Shown one piece after another: positions 34,583 through 44,093 of a stretch of 64,000 bases of DNA. The notes beneath the pieces were generated by a model. The model ran no database searches. It worked only from the letters and a program-made list of their open reading frames with translations, and was not told where the DNA came from. The stretch spans positions 124,001 through 188,000 of the forward strand of contig NZ_JAJSOH010000009.1 in the NCBI RefSeq assembly GCF_021277265.1, written 5' to 3'. Position numbers and translations under genes: made by a program. How positions within the stretch are numbered: position 1 is the stretch's first letter; each line of letters begins with the position of its first letter. This DNA comes from Kineosporia rhizophila (GTDB lineage: Bacteria; Actinomycetota; Actinomycetes; Actinomycetales; Kineosporiaceae).

Positions 34583-35392
34583 ATGGGGACGACAGACAAC
34601 GCTGGTGCAGGGACGAGCGCGGCCGGGAACCGGCCCGTCGTCCTGGTCACCGGCGCCGGAAGGCTCGTGGGGATCGCGGCCGGCATCGCGACCAGGCTGG
34701 CTCAGGACGGCTGGGACGTCGCGACCACGCACTGGACGCCCTACGACTCGCGGATGCCCTGGGGCGAGCAACCCGAGGACGTCGCCGAGCTGGGGTCTCG
34801 CCTGAAGGCGACCGGAGCGAGAACGGTTGCGGTGAACGCCGACCTCACCGACGTCCGTACGCCCGAGACCGTCTTCGACGCCGTGAACGAACAGCTCGGG
34901 CCGGTGAGCGCCCTGGTGATGAGCCACGCCGAGTCGGTGGACTCGGATCTGCTGAGCACCACGGTGGAGAGCTTCGACCGGCACTTCGCGGTGAACGCCC
35001 GGGCCACCTGGCTGCTGGTGCGCGAGTTCGCCCGCCGGCTGGCCGAGCCCGGCGACCGGGCCGTCGACCCCGCCCGGATCGTGGCCCTGACCAGCGACCA
35101 CACCACCTTCAACCTGCCCTATGGGGCGAGCAAGGGTGCCCTGGACCGGATCGTGCTGGCCGCCGCCCGGGAGCTCGCCCACCTGAGGGTGACCGCGAAC
35201 GTGATCAATCCCGGCCCGGTCGACACCGGCTGGATGGACACCGAGTTGCGCGAAGAGCTCCGACTGAAGACGCCTTTGGGCCGCCTTGGGAGCCCGAAGG
35301 ACACGGCCGCGCTGGTCTCTTTCCTGCTGTCGCCGGACGGCGGCTGGATCAACGGCCAGCACCTCTTCTCCGACGGCGGCATACAGAGCTGA
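34583..35392 (+). CDS. Short-chain dehydrogenase/reductase
   Basis: A 269-residue SDR oxidoreductase. The NAD(P)-binding motif reads VTGAGRLVGIAAGIA, a variant of TGxxxGxG. The acidic ADLTD, an Asn in FAVNARAT, and the catalytic YGASK with a preceding Ser (VALTSDH) follow; the tail FLLSPDGGWINGQHLFSDGG is typical of FabG-like enzymes. Substrate unknown. It starts 40 bases after the HAD gene, possibly in one transcript. Confidence 0.88.
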   Translation: MGTTDNAGAGTSAAGNRPVVLVTGAGRLVGIAAGIATRLAQDGWDVATTHWTPYDSRMPWGEQPEDVAELGSRLKATGARTVAVNADLTDVRTPETVFDAVNEQLGPVSALVMSHAESVDSDLLSTTVESFDRHFAVNARATWLLVREFARRLAEPGDRAVDPARIVALTSDHTTFNLPYGASKGALDRIVLAAARELAHLRVTANVINPGPVDTGWMDTELREELRLKTPLGRLGSPKDTAALVSFLLSPDGGWINGQHLFSDGGIQS

Positions 35393-35477
35393 TCCGCCGT
35401 CCTCGGGATGCCGCGAAGATCGGAACGCGCCACGATGGTCAGGGCGCGCCTTTGCGCCGGTCAGAGGGGAGTTCGCC

Positions 35478-35639
35478 GTGGATCTGTGGCAGTGGGTCGT
35501 ACTGGTCGTGGGGGTGCTGATCCTGTTGACTGCGGTGGTCTACGGCATCCAGGCCCGGCGGCGTAGGGGCAGCGTGGTCGCGCAGCGCTCGCGTGGCGGC
35601 AACGTTCCGCCCGGCGGGGTTCCGGGAGATCGGTCGTGA
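35478..35639 (+). CDS. Small single-TM protein
   Basis: A 53-residue protein that would be missed by a longer reading of the same frame. The GTG at 35478 has GAGGGGA seven bases upstream. WVVLVVGVLILLTAVVYGI forms one TM, then QARRRR as a cytoplasmic stop and a short Gly/Arg-rich tail. Its stop overlaps the next start (GTGA), so it is the first gene of an operon with the two PRC-barrel genes. Confidence 0.65.
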   Translation: MDLWQWVVLVVGVLILLTAVVYGIQARRRRGSVVAQRSRGGNVPPGGVPGDRS

Positions 35640-36217
35640 GCGTCCTGCTGCGGGCCGCCGAGCTTCTCAAGCGGCCGGTGGTCACCCTCGCCGGCGAGGA
35701 CGTCGCGCAGATCAAGGACGTGATCTACTCCTCCGGCTCCGGGGAGCTGGCCGGTTTCACCCTGAACGGCCGGGGCATCTTCGCCGGGCCGCTGAAGCAG
35801 ACGCTGCCCTGGGCGAACGTGCACGGCCTGGGCCCGGCCGCGGTGATGATCCGCAGCGCCGAGAGCCTGGCCGACCGGCACGCCTTCGACGGTGAGCTGG
35901 AGGGCGCCGGCGGTGTGGTGATCGGCTCGATCGTGCTCACCGAGGGCGGCCGTAACCTCGGCGTGGTCACCGACGTGATCCTTTCGGTGCACGAGAAGAG
36001 CACCGACGCGGTCGGTTACGAGATCGAGCCGACCGACAAGTCGGCCCCCCGGCGGCAGTTCGTGCCGCTGCCCGACACGCTCTCGGTCTCCGGCGAGGCG
36101 CTGATCCTGCCCGAGTCCGCTCTCGACTTCATCCGTGACGACCTGGCCGGCTTCGGCGCCGCGGTCGAGGAGTTCCGCGCCCGCCTGGGCCGCAGCGCCG
36201 GGGAGGCCCCGCAGTGA
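35636..36217 (+). CDS. PRC-barrel domain protein (two barrels)
   Basis: A 193-residue soluble protein with two PRC-barrel-like units: KRPVVTLAGEDVAQIKDVIYSSGSGELAGFTL near the start and GSIVLTEGGRNLGVVTDVILSVHEKSTDAVGYEI in the middle. PRC barrels bind proteins or RNA (photosynthetic reaction centre H subunit, RimM). The GTG start overlaps the small TM gene, and the stop overlaps the next PRC gene by four bases. Confidence 0.8.
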   Translation: MSVLLRAAELLKRPVVTLAGEDVAQIKDVIYSSGSGELAGFTLNGRGIFAGPLKQTLPWANVHGLGPAAVMIRSAESLADRHAFDGELEGAGGVVIGSIVLTEGGRNLGVVTDVILSVHEKSTDAVGYEIEPTDKSAPRRQFVPLPDTLSVSGEALILPESALDFIRDDLAGFGAAVEEFRARLGRSAGEAPQ

Positions 36218-36648
36218 TCAGGTTCAGCGACATCTCCGGCAACCCGGTGATGGACACCTCGACCGCCACCACGGTGGGACGGGTGGAGGCCCCGATCATC
36301 GATCCGGCCACCCAGCGGGTGGTCGGGTTCCGGGTGAAGAAGAGCAAGGGCCCGGGCGACGTGCTGCTCTGGAGCGCGCTGGCCGGTCTCGGCCCGGACG
36401 CGATCACGGTGGCCTCGACCGACAAGGTCGCCGAGCCGCCGGAGGAGCTGAAGGAGCGCTCGGGCCGCAAGCTCGACGTGCTCAAGCGGCCGGTGCTCAC
36501 CGAGCACGGGCACCCCCTGGGCAAGATCCGGGACGTGGAGTTCGACCCGGCCGACGGCCGGGTGACCAGCCTGCTGCTGAAGGACACGTTCGTCGACGGT
36601 GGCCGGCTTCTGGGAATCGGCCGGTACGCCGTGGTCGTCGCTGGCTGA
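36214..36648 (+). CDS. PRC-barrel domain protein
   Basis: A 144-residue protein related to its upstream neighbour: VGRVEAPIIDPATQRVVGFRVKKSKGPGDVLLW and GHPLGKIRDVEFDPADGRVTSLLL are barrel-like repeats. It is translationally coupled to the gene before it (ATGA overlap). Role unknown; in actinobacteria such pairs are stress-linked in places, but nothing here proves it. Confidence 0.8.
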   Translation: MIRFSDISGNPVMDTSTATTVGRVEAPIIDPATQRVVGFRVKKSKGPGDVLLWSALAGLGPDAITVASTDKVAEPPEELKERSGRKLDVLKRPVLTEHGHPLGKIRDVEFDPADGRVTSLLLKDTFVDGGRLLGIGRYAVVVAG

Positions 36649-36680
36649 CTTTGCCCCGCGCTGTGGTTACCGTCGGTGTC

Positions 36681-37634
36681 ATGGGGGTTGACCCGGAGGA
36701 ACAGGTCGCGATTCTGCAGGCGCGCATCCACGAGCGCCTGGCTGAGTTGCGGGCGGTTGCCCGGGGTGTGCCCGGCCAGGCTGCCGGGCGCGAAAGCCTC
36801 GATCCGGACAGTGATCTGGAAGCCGGGTCCGAGGTCCGCGAGATCGACCTCACCGACGGCATCGACCTGAGGGACGCACGGCCGGGCTGGGACGAGGACG
36901 GCGACGTGCTCGACCTGGACGACAGCGACGAACCCGAGCGCGACGAGTTGGACGACGACCAGAACGAGGACGACTGGGGCGGCGACCAGATCGACCGGAC
37001 CGAGCGGGCGGACCGGATCGACCGGAACGACCGGGCCGGGCGGAGCGCCTGGGGGGAGCGGGCCGAGTGGGGTGAGACCGACGAACCCGGCCCGAAACTG
37101 CTGGGTGATCTGAGCCTCTCCACCGACCTCGACGAGCCGCGCCACCCAGCCCGCCGCGAACGTCCTTCATTGCAGGAGGCCACCGACGCGGTCATCGCCG
37201 CAACCCGCGAACTGATCAACTACGAACGCCGGCTGCCGATGCTGATGGACGCGCAACCGCGCCGGCTGAGCCTGCTCATCGTGCGCTGGTCCGGGGTGCT
37301 GACCGCCGCGGTGGCTGGATCGGTGCTGCTCGCGGCCCTGGCCGGCTGGCTGCCCCGGTGGTGGGCGCTGCCTGCCCTGATCTGCGGCGGCGCGGCCTAC
37401 CTGCTGCTGCGGCTGCCGGTGCACCCACCCGGAGACCGGCACGAGTCGCTGCGGCCGGGCTCGGTCGTGGTGGCGTTCGGCGCACTGGTCACGGCGATCT
37501 GCGCGGCCTCGGGCCTGCCGGCCACGGTGCTGCTGCTGGGCGTGGTGGCGATCGGCGCGGGGATCTGGCACGTGCAGCAGACCCCGCTGCGGATCGCGGC
37601 GCTGCCGAGAAGGGTGCGCGACTCATGGCACTGA
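36681..37634 (+). CDS. Acidic cytoplasmic domain plus C-terminal membrane segments
   Basis: A 317-residue protein I cannot assign. The first 150 residues are strongly acidic and disordered, with Asp/Arg alternation (RTERADRIDRNDRAGRSAW). After EATDAVIAATRELINYERRLP come about four TM segments: TAAVAGSVLLAALAGW, WALPALICGGAAYLLL, VVVAFGALVTAICAASG and ATVLLLGVVAIGAGIW. The ATG at 36681 has no strong ribosome site. The stop overlaps the start of the coiled-coil gene (37625), so the two are made together. Confidence 0.65.
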   Translation: MGVDPEEQVAILQARIHERLAELRAVARGVPGQAAGRESLDPDSDLEAGSEVREIDLTDGIDLRDARPGWDEDGDVLDLDDSDEPERDELDDDQNEDDWGGDQIDRTERADRIDRNDRAGRSAWGERAEWGETDEPGPKLLGDLSLSTDLDEPRHPARRERPSLQEATDAVIAATRELINYERRLPMLMDAQPRRLSLLIVRWSGVLTAAVAGSVLLAALAGWLPRWWALPALICGGAAYLLLRLPVHPPGDRHESLRPGSVVVAFGALVTAICAASGLPATVLLLGVVAIGAGIWHVQQTPLRIAALPRRVRDSWH

Positions 37635-38593
37635 TCAGACCGCGCCCGGCCCCGGACACCGAGCTGCACCATGCCGTCCTGCAGCTGCGCAACGACGTCG
37701 AGGACCTGGGCGGGGCGATCGCCGACCTGCCCGACCGCTTCGACACCCTGAACTCCTCGCTGACCGACGTGCGCAACGCCCTGCACCTGGTCGAAAGACG
37801 TTCCGAGGAGGCCGAGCTCACCGCCCAGGACCTGGCCGCGCTGGTGAAGCGGCTGAACGCCCGGGTGGAGTGGCTGGAGCGCAACATCCGGCTGCAGTCC
37901 GACGTCCCCGAGGCCGAGCTGGACGCCCTGGACCGCCGCGAGCTGGAACTGGCGCAGGTGGCCGAGGAAGGGCACCTGGCCAAGGCCGGTCTGCTGCAGG
38001 CGGCCAACCGTTCGTCGCTGGAGGCGGCGGTGTCGGCCCACGCGGCGGCGGTGCGCCAGCACTCGCATCATCGGGAAGCCGCGATCGGCGCCAGCGAGGT
38101 GCTCGCCGACACCCATCGTGACGATCCGCGTCACTCCGCCGCGGTGGAGGAGTTCGAGCTGGCGGTGAGCGGGCTCGACGAGACCCGTAAGCGCCTGCGC
38201 GGGCTGGCCGCGCCGGCCCTGGAGGCCGCCGAGCTGCTCGCTGCCGACGAGGAGAACCAGGTGGCGGTGGCCGACGTGATCGCCGAGGGGGAGCGGGCCT
38301 GGGCCGCGCTGCAGGTGCGCCTGCGAGCGCGGGTGGCGGACGCGGTGGGCGGCGGGGCGCTGCTGCCGAGCTGGTTCACCTCGGTGCTCGGCCCGATGCC
38401 GGCCGCGCAGGACACCCGGGCCTGGATGGACGTGGCCACCAGCCTGCTCGCCTACCGCGCGACCTACGCGGTGACCGACCCGGTGATCGCTCTGGGCCTG
38501 CCTCCGGTCGACGGGGAGAACCCGCGCCGCCGGGCCTGGTACCACCAGCTGCGCCGCCAGTTCGACGACCTCGACCGGGCTGCGCTCAGCTAG
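37625..38593 (+). CDS. Coiled-coil protein with a relaxase-like C-terminal motif
   Basis: A 322-residue soluble, helical protein. Residues 10-120 are heptad-rich (RFDTLNSSLTDVRNALHLVERRSEEAELTAQ). The C-terminus has LLAYRATYAVTDPVIALGLPP, which resembles a short motif near the C-terminus of large actinobacterial relaxases and conjugation proteins as I remember them. No nuclease motif is present. It overlaps the acidic membrane gene by ten bases, and the two probably form a membrane-bound complex. Function unknown. Confidence 0.6.
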   Translation: MALIRPRPAPDTELHHAVLQLRNDVEDLGGAIADLPDRFDTLNSSLTDVRNALHLVERRSEEAELTAQDLAALVKRLNARVEWLERNIRLQSDVPEAELDALDRRELELAQVAEEGHLAKAGLLQAANRSSLEAAVSAHAAAVRQHSHHREAAIGASEVLADTHRDDPRHSAAVEEFELAVSGLDETRKRLRGLAAPALEAAELLAADEENQVAVADVIAEGERAWAALQVRLRARVADAVGGGALLPSWFTSVLGPMPAAQDTRAWMDVATSLLAYRATYAVTDPVIALGLPPVDGENPRRRAWYHQLRRQFDDLDRAALS

Positions 38594-39370
38594 CTACTTG
38601 CGCCGGGCCCGGGCCTCACGCCGGGTGCGGGGCTGGTCGGGGGCGTAGGGCCGGCGCGGCTCGTAGCCCTCGAAGAAGCTGTCTCCCGGCTCGTACGGCT
38701 CGGCCTCGGGCACCAGGGCGGGCTGGCCGTAGGCCGGGGTGGCGTGGCGGGCCATCCCGGTCGGCGGGGTACGGCGCTGGGTGGCGTTGGGCCCGGTGAC
38801 GGCCTGGATCGCGCCGGTGATCGGATCGTCGGCGGGAACCGGGCGACGACGGGGTTGCGCCTGACGCGGCGGCTCAGCAGCGGCGGCCGCGGCCGAACGG
38901 CGAGGGGATTCCGAAGCAGCCGCTGCGGCCCGGGCCCGCCGCCGGGGGGAGTCGGCGGCCGCAGGCCGACGCGGTGCTGCCTCGCCTGCCTGGGCTGCTG
39001 GCTGGGCCGCGACCGGAACCGGCGGCGAGGCGACCGGAATCACCGGCGACGTGACCGGGGTGACGGGGGGAGTCCGGCGCTGGACCGGATGAGACCCGGT
39101 GACCGCCTTGATCGCGCCGGTGATCGGATCGTCGGCGCCGTTGCCCGACGGCGCGTTCTTGATCGTCTTCTCGACCAGCAGCAGGGCGAGCGTCGGGCAG
39201 GAGGCGACCGCGCGCTGGGCATGCGCCTGCACGCCCCGGGTGACCGCCCGGTCGGCCAGGATCGGATAACCCCACTCGTCCAGCGTGATCAGCTCGGGAA
39301 CGAGCTCGGCGCACAGCCCGTGCCCCTTGCAGGCCGGCCAGTCCACACTCAGCCGTCGCTCCGCCGCCAT
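38594..39370 (-). CDS. Ferredoxin with long repetitive tail
   Basis: A 258-residue protein. The first about 65 residues are a 3Fe-4S-type ferredoxin: DWPACKGHGLCAELVPELI and later VASCPTLALLLVEK, with three cysteines and no Cys in the middle position. The rest is unusual: disordered Pro/Ala/Arg-rich sequence in which DDPITGAIKAVTG...QRRTPP occurs twice, about 100 residues apart. Ferredoxins of this class normally serve cytochromes P450 and end near residue 65; no P450 gene is near. The tail may tether the ferredoxin to a partner. It converges with the coiled-coil gene. Confidence 0.8.
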   Translation of the reverse strand: MAAERRLSVDWPACKGHGLCAELVPELITLDEWGYPILADRAVTRGVQAHAQRAVASCPTLALLLVEKTIKNAPSGNGADDPITGAIKAVTGSHPVQRRTPPVTPVTSPVIPVASPPVPVAAQPAAQAGEAAPRRPAAADSPRRRARAAAAASESPRRSAAAAAAEPPRQAQPRRRPVPADDPITGAIQAVTGPNATQRRTPPTGMARHATPAYGQPALVPEAEPYEPGDSFFEGYEPRRPYAPDQPRTRREARARRK

Positions 39371-39379
39371 GAGCGGAAT

Positions 39380-40210
39380 CTACCTTCCGACCCTGGGTCC
39401 GCGTTCACTGAGCAGGGCCTCGATCACCTGAGCGACCCCGTCCTGGTCACAGGGCGGAGCCTGACGACTCGCCGCCGCAATCGCGTCGGGGTGCCCGCCG
39501 GACATCGCATAGCCGGTTCCGGCCCAGGTCAGCATGGGGATGTCGTTGGGCATGTCGCCGAACGCGATCACGTCGCCGGCCTCCACCCCGAGCTCGCCGG
39601 CCAGCCAGGCCAGGGCCGTTGCCTTGGTCACGCCCGAGGCCGAGATCTCCAGCATGTGGCCGTTCGGGTCGGAGTGGACGGCCTCGGCCAGATCTCCCAG
39701 CGCCTCCCGGGCCAGCACCAGCAACTCGTCCGAGCTCAGCTCGCCGTAGTGGTCGGCGGACTGCTTGCACAGCACCTTCACCACCGTCGGGGCATCGTGC
39801 AGCAGTTTCGGGACCGGGCCGGTCAGGGCCTCCGGGTCGGCGGTGTGCACCGGCATGTAGTCGGCCTCCCGCCGGTAGCCGTCCAGCGTCTCCAGCGCGA
39901 AGGCGGCGCCGGGGATGCGCTCCCGCAGCCGCTCGGTGACCGCCAGCACCGCGGCGGCGGACAGCGCCCGGCTGCTCACCACGTCGCCGGTGGCCAGATT
40001 CAGCACCACCGCGCCGTTGCCGCACAGGGCCAGCCCTTGGTGACCGGTCATCTCCACGATCGGGTTCATCCAGCGCGGCGGCCGGCCGGTGACGAACACG
40101 ACGTGGATGCCCAGCCGCTCGCAGGCGGTCAGCGCAGCCAGGGTGCGCGGTGAGATCCGGCCGTCCGTGCGCACGATCGTTCCGTCCAGGTCGCACGCAA
40201 CCATTCGCAT
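39380..40210 (-). CDS. HAD-IIB (Cof-type) phosphatase
   Basis: A 276-residue HAD hydrolase. Motif I is VACDLDGTIVRTDG, motif II VVFVTGRPPRW, then GVTKATAL and IAFGDMPNDIPML. Same class as the protein at 33685-34542, but only moderately alike. The ATG at 40210 (MRMVACD) has CAGGATG upstream; the frame continues upstream to 40735 as a shadow and that part is not coding. Nine bases separate its stop from the ferredoxin start on the same strand. Confidence 0.9.
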   Translation of the reverse strand: MRMVACDLDGTIVRTDGRISPRTLAALTACERLGIHVVFVTGRPPRWMNPIVEMTGHQGLALCGNGAVVLNLATGDVVSSRALSAAAVLAVTERLRERIPGAAFALETLDGYRREADYMPVHTADPEALTGPVPKLLHDAPTVVKVLCKQSADHYGELSSDELLVLAREALGDLAEAVHSDPNGHMLEISASGVTKATALAWLAGELGVEAGDVIAFGDMPNDIPMLTWAGTGYAMSGGHPDAIAAASRQAPPCDQDGVAQVIEALLSERGPRVGR

Positions 40211-40264
40211 CCGTACATCCTGCCCTGCCAGGGGCATTCCCGCGCACGCCCTAGAGTGACCAGC

Positions 40265-40591
40265 ATGGACGAGGAGGACGACCGCGGGGTCCGGCTCTGG
40301 TCGGGCAACGGCCTGACCGTGTGGGCGGCCCTCGACGACGGCGAGCTGACCATCACCGGCGAGGACCTGAACGCGCAGGAACTGTTCGGCGAAGAGGTCT
40401 CGGAGTACGCCTACGGCCTGACCGTGGCCCCCGAGGACGTGCCCCGGGTGCTGGACGCCCTCGACGTGGCCGAGGGCGTGGGCATCATCGACGCGCTCGT
40501 GCTGCGGGGGGCCGACCTGGTGAAGATCGGCGAGGCCGCCTGGCTGGAGAGCATCGGGGTGGAGGCCGAGTTCTGGTCGCGGATCAGCTGA
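40265..40591 (+). CDS. Hypothetical acidic protein
   Basis: A 108-residue acidic soluble protein that I do not recognise. It begins MDEEDDRGVRLWSGNGLTVWAALDDGELTITGEDL and ends in an alpha-helical segment (AAWLESIGVEAEFWSRIS). It has no TM or signal. It is divergent from the HAD gene, 54 bases apart. The 195 bases that follow (40592-40786) hold no gene. Confidence 0.65.
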   Translation: MDEEDDRGVRLWSGNGLTVWAALDDGELTITGEDLNAQELFGEEVSEYAYGLTVAPEDVPRVLDALDVAEGVGIIDALVLRGADLVKIGEAAWLESIGVEAEFWSRIS

Positions 40592-40786
40592 TCGGAACAT
40601 CGGAAGAAGACGCCGGGCGGGCGCGACATCCTTCGCGGCGCCGCCCGGCGCCGAGGCGATGAGATCGAGCCGGATCCGCAGGGCCCGGTCCTCGCCTCGC
40701 CGGACACCCCCCGCGGCGTCCCGGCCACTCATCACGCTAGGGGCCTACCCCCGAGTGGGCATGCCCCGATTTCGGGGGACCGCTGG

Positions 40787-41560
40787 TCAGTCGTCGTGCC
40801 TGCTCTGGGCCTCGTGCAGCAGCCCGTCCTCGACCGCGCGCCGGTGCAGGGCGATCTTGGTGCGCGCCTCGCGGCCGGCGTGCGCGTACTTCTCCCGAAC
40901 CCGGGTGAGATACGTCTTGGCCGTCTCTACCGAGATGTCCAGCTGCCGGGCAACGGTTTTCAGGGGCAGCCCGGAGGCGTAGAGCACCAGGGCCCGGCGT
41001 TCCTGCGGGCTCAGGGCGGGCCCTGGCTCGCCGTGCTCGTCGGCCACCAGCATCGCCGCCAGCGCCGGCGTCACGTGCCCCTCGCCACGGGCTGCGGCCC
41101 TTACGGCCTGGGCCATTTCGTCGGCATTCTCGCTCTTCGGCACGTAGCCCAGAGCACCGGCCGAAACGCACTCGCGCACCCGGCGGGGGTCGGAGAACGT
41201 GCTGACCACCACCACCGCCACCCCGGCGGCCGACAGCTCCACGATCTTCGCACCCGCCGGGACGTCGTCGCCCAGGTCGATGTCGAGCAGGACCACGTCC
41301 GGTGGGAACTCGCTGTGCCGCACCAGCTCCCGGAACTCGGTGACCGCGATGACCACGTCCAGGTCGTCGGCCCGGGTGGTCAGCCAGGTGCTCAGCCCGT
41401 CGAGCATCAGCCGGTGGTCGTCCACAATTCCGACCCGGACTCGGGAGACAGGATGCTGCCGGGGGATGAGCTCGAGCCGGTCCTGATGCTGCAGGTGCAC
41501 TTCGCCGGGCTTTCTGGAGTGGGTCTCCCTCAGCCGGCTCACCTTGTCGCGCTCGTCCAC
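40787..41560 (-). CDS. LuxR/NarL-family response regulator, orphan
   Basis: A 257-residue regulator. A leader of about 40 residues precedes the receiver domain: VGIVDDHRLMLDGLS with the acidic pair, VVLLDIDLGDD with the phospho-acceptor Asp, VVVSTFSD and YVPKSENA with the conserved Lys. The helix-turn-helix SPQERRALVLYASGLPLKTVARQLDISVETAKTYLTRVREKYA follows. I chose the GTG at 41560, with GGGAGG 12 bases upstream; a longer frame to 41632 is possible. No kinase gene is adjacent. Confidence 0.85.
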   Translation of the reverse strand: MDERDKVSRLRETHSRKPGEVHLQHQDRLELIPRQHPVSRVRVGIVDDHRLMLDGLSTWLTTRADDLDVVIAVTEFRELVRHSEFPPDVVLLDIDLGDDVPAGAKIVELSAAGVAVVVVSTFSDPRRVRECVSAGALGYVPKSENADEMAQAVRAAARGEGHVTPALAAMLVADEHGEPGPALSPQERRALVLYASGLPLKTVARQLDISVETAKTYLTRVREKYAHAGREARTKIALHRRAVEDGLLHEAQSRHDD

Positions 41561-41783
41561 CCCGCCCTCACATCCTCCCCTTGACTCGGCCCGGCGAACT
41601 TCGCGCGGACCGTCCCGCCCGCTCGCCATCATGCCCAGTCGGCAGCACTGTTCCCGCAGGTCAGATCGGGAGAGTCTGTGCAGGTCGTGAGCGCGCCCGA
41701 ACCGTTACCGGAGCGGATCGGGACTCCCCGGACGATTGGGCCCACCCGCGTCCGCAGGTTCTGACCAAGACCCGACCAGACCA

Positions 41784-41828
41784 AATGGGGGACGTCCGTG
41801 GGCACCAGGCCCACGGACGTCCCCCATT
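41784..41828 (-). terminator. Perfect 20-bp hairpin after DUF779 gene
   Basis: AATGGGGGACGTCCGTGGGC (41784-41803) and its perfect complement (41809-41828) are separated by a 5-base loop. It lies 13 bases past the DUF779 stop, ending the aldehyde dehydrogenase unit. Confidence 0.85.
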
Positions 41829-41841
41829 CGGTGGTGTCGGT

Positions 41842-42270
41842 TCAGTTCAGGGCGCTCTGCTCCTCGTCGGTCAGCAACCGCGAACGGATCAGGAACCGCA
41901 CCCCGTGCGGGGCCTCGAGTGAAAAGCCCGCTCCCCGGCCGGGAACCACGTCGATCGTCAGGTGGGTGTGCTTCCAGTACTCGAACTGGTTGCGGGACAT
42001 CCACACCGGCACCCGCTCCTGGTCGAGGGGCAACTCGGCCAGCAGTACGTCGGCGTCTCCGGTCAGGAAGTCGCCCAAGGGGTAACACATCGGCGAACTG
42101 CCGTCGCAGCAGCCGCCGGACTGGTGGAACATCAGCGGGCCGTGCTGCTCGCGCAGTGTGCGCAGCATCTCGACCGCGGCCGGGGTGAAGGCCACCCGGG
42201 TGTAGGGGTCGTCCTTCACCACGTCGGCCAGTTCGGCCGCCACGACTGTGTTCTCGGCGTTCTCGGGCAT
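41842..42270 (-). CDS. DUF779 protein linked to aldehyde dehydrogenase
   Basis: A 142-residue protein of the DUF779 family, regularly found beside acetaldehyde dehydrogenase genes. It keeps the family core GPLMFHQSGGCCDGSSPMCYPLGDF with its CC pair and a third Cys, possibly a metal site, and FEYWKHTHLTIDVVPGRG. The ATG has GGAGGTGG upstream. It lies downstream of the dehydrogenase gene with a hairpin between, so its level may be lower than the enzyme's. Role unproven; maturation or repair of the dehydrogenase is a common guess. Confidence 0.88.
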   Translation of the reverse strand: MPENAENTVVAAELADVVKDDPYTRVAFTPAAVEMLRTLREQHGPLMFHQSGGCCDGSSPMCYPLGDFLTGDADVLLAELPLDQERVPVWMSRNQFEYWKHTHLTIDVVPGRGAGFSLEAPHGVRFLIRSRLLTDEEQSALN

Positions 42271-42313
42271 CCTCGACCACCTCCTTCACTGAGTCTCACC
42301 GAGGAAGGGGCCA

Positions 42314-42359
42314 CCGGCCATCCCATCTGCCCGTGCTCGTTACCGAACGGGATGGCCGG
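42314..42359 (-). terminator. Hairpin between dehydrogenase and DUF779 genes
   Basis: CCGGCCATCCC (42314-42324) pairs with GGGATGGCCGG (42349-42359), extended by AAGG/CCTT outside. It may terminate part of the transcripts or protect the dehydrogenase mRNA. Confidence 0.6.
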
Positions 42360-42444
42360 CGGTCCTTTCCCGCGTCGGACGTGACCTGGAGAAGGGCCAC
42401 GCCCAGCACCCCCGCCCAGCCGGGAGTGCGCGTCAGGGGTCGGA

Positions 42445-43968
<1,524 letters not shown>

Positions 43969-44093
43969 GGAAAACCTCCGACTCCCTCCGGCCCGACGGT
44001 GGACCGGAGCTGCCCCGACGCTAGGACGGTGAAGGTTGCAGCTACGTTGCGGCCCGACGTTGTCACCGACCGTTCGGCGTACTTGCGGGCATA

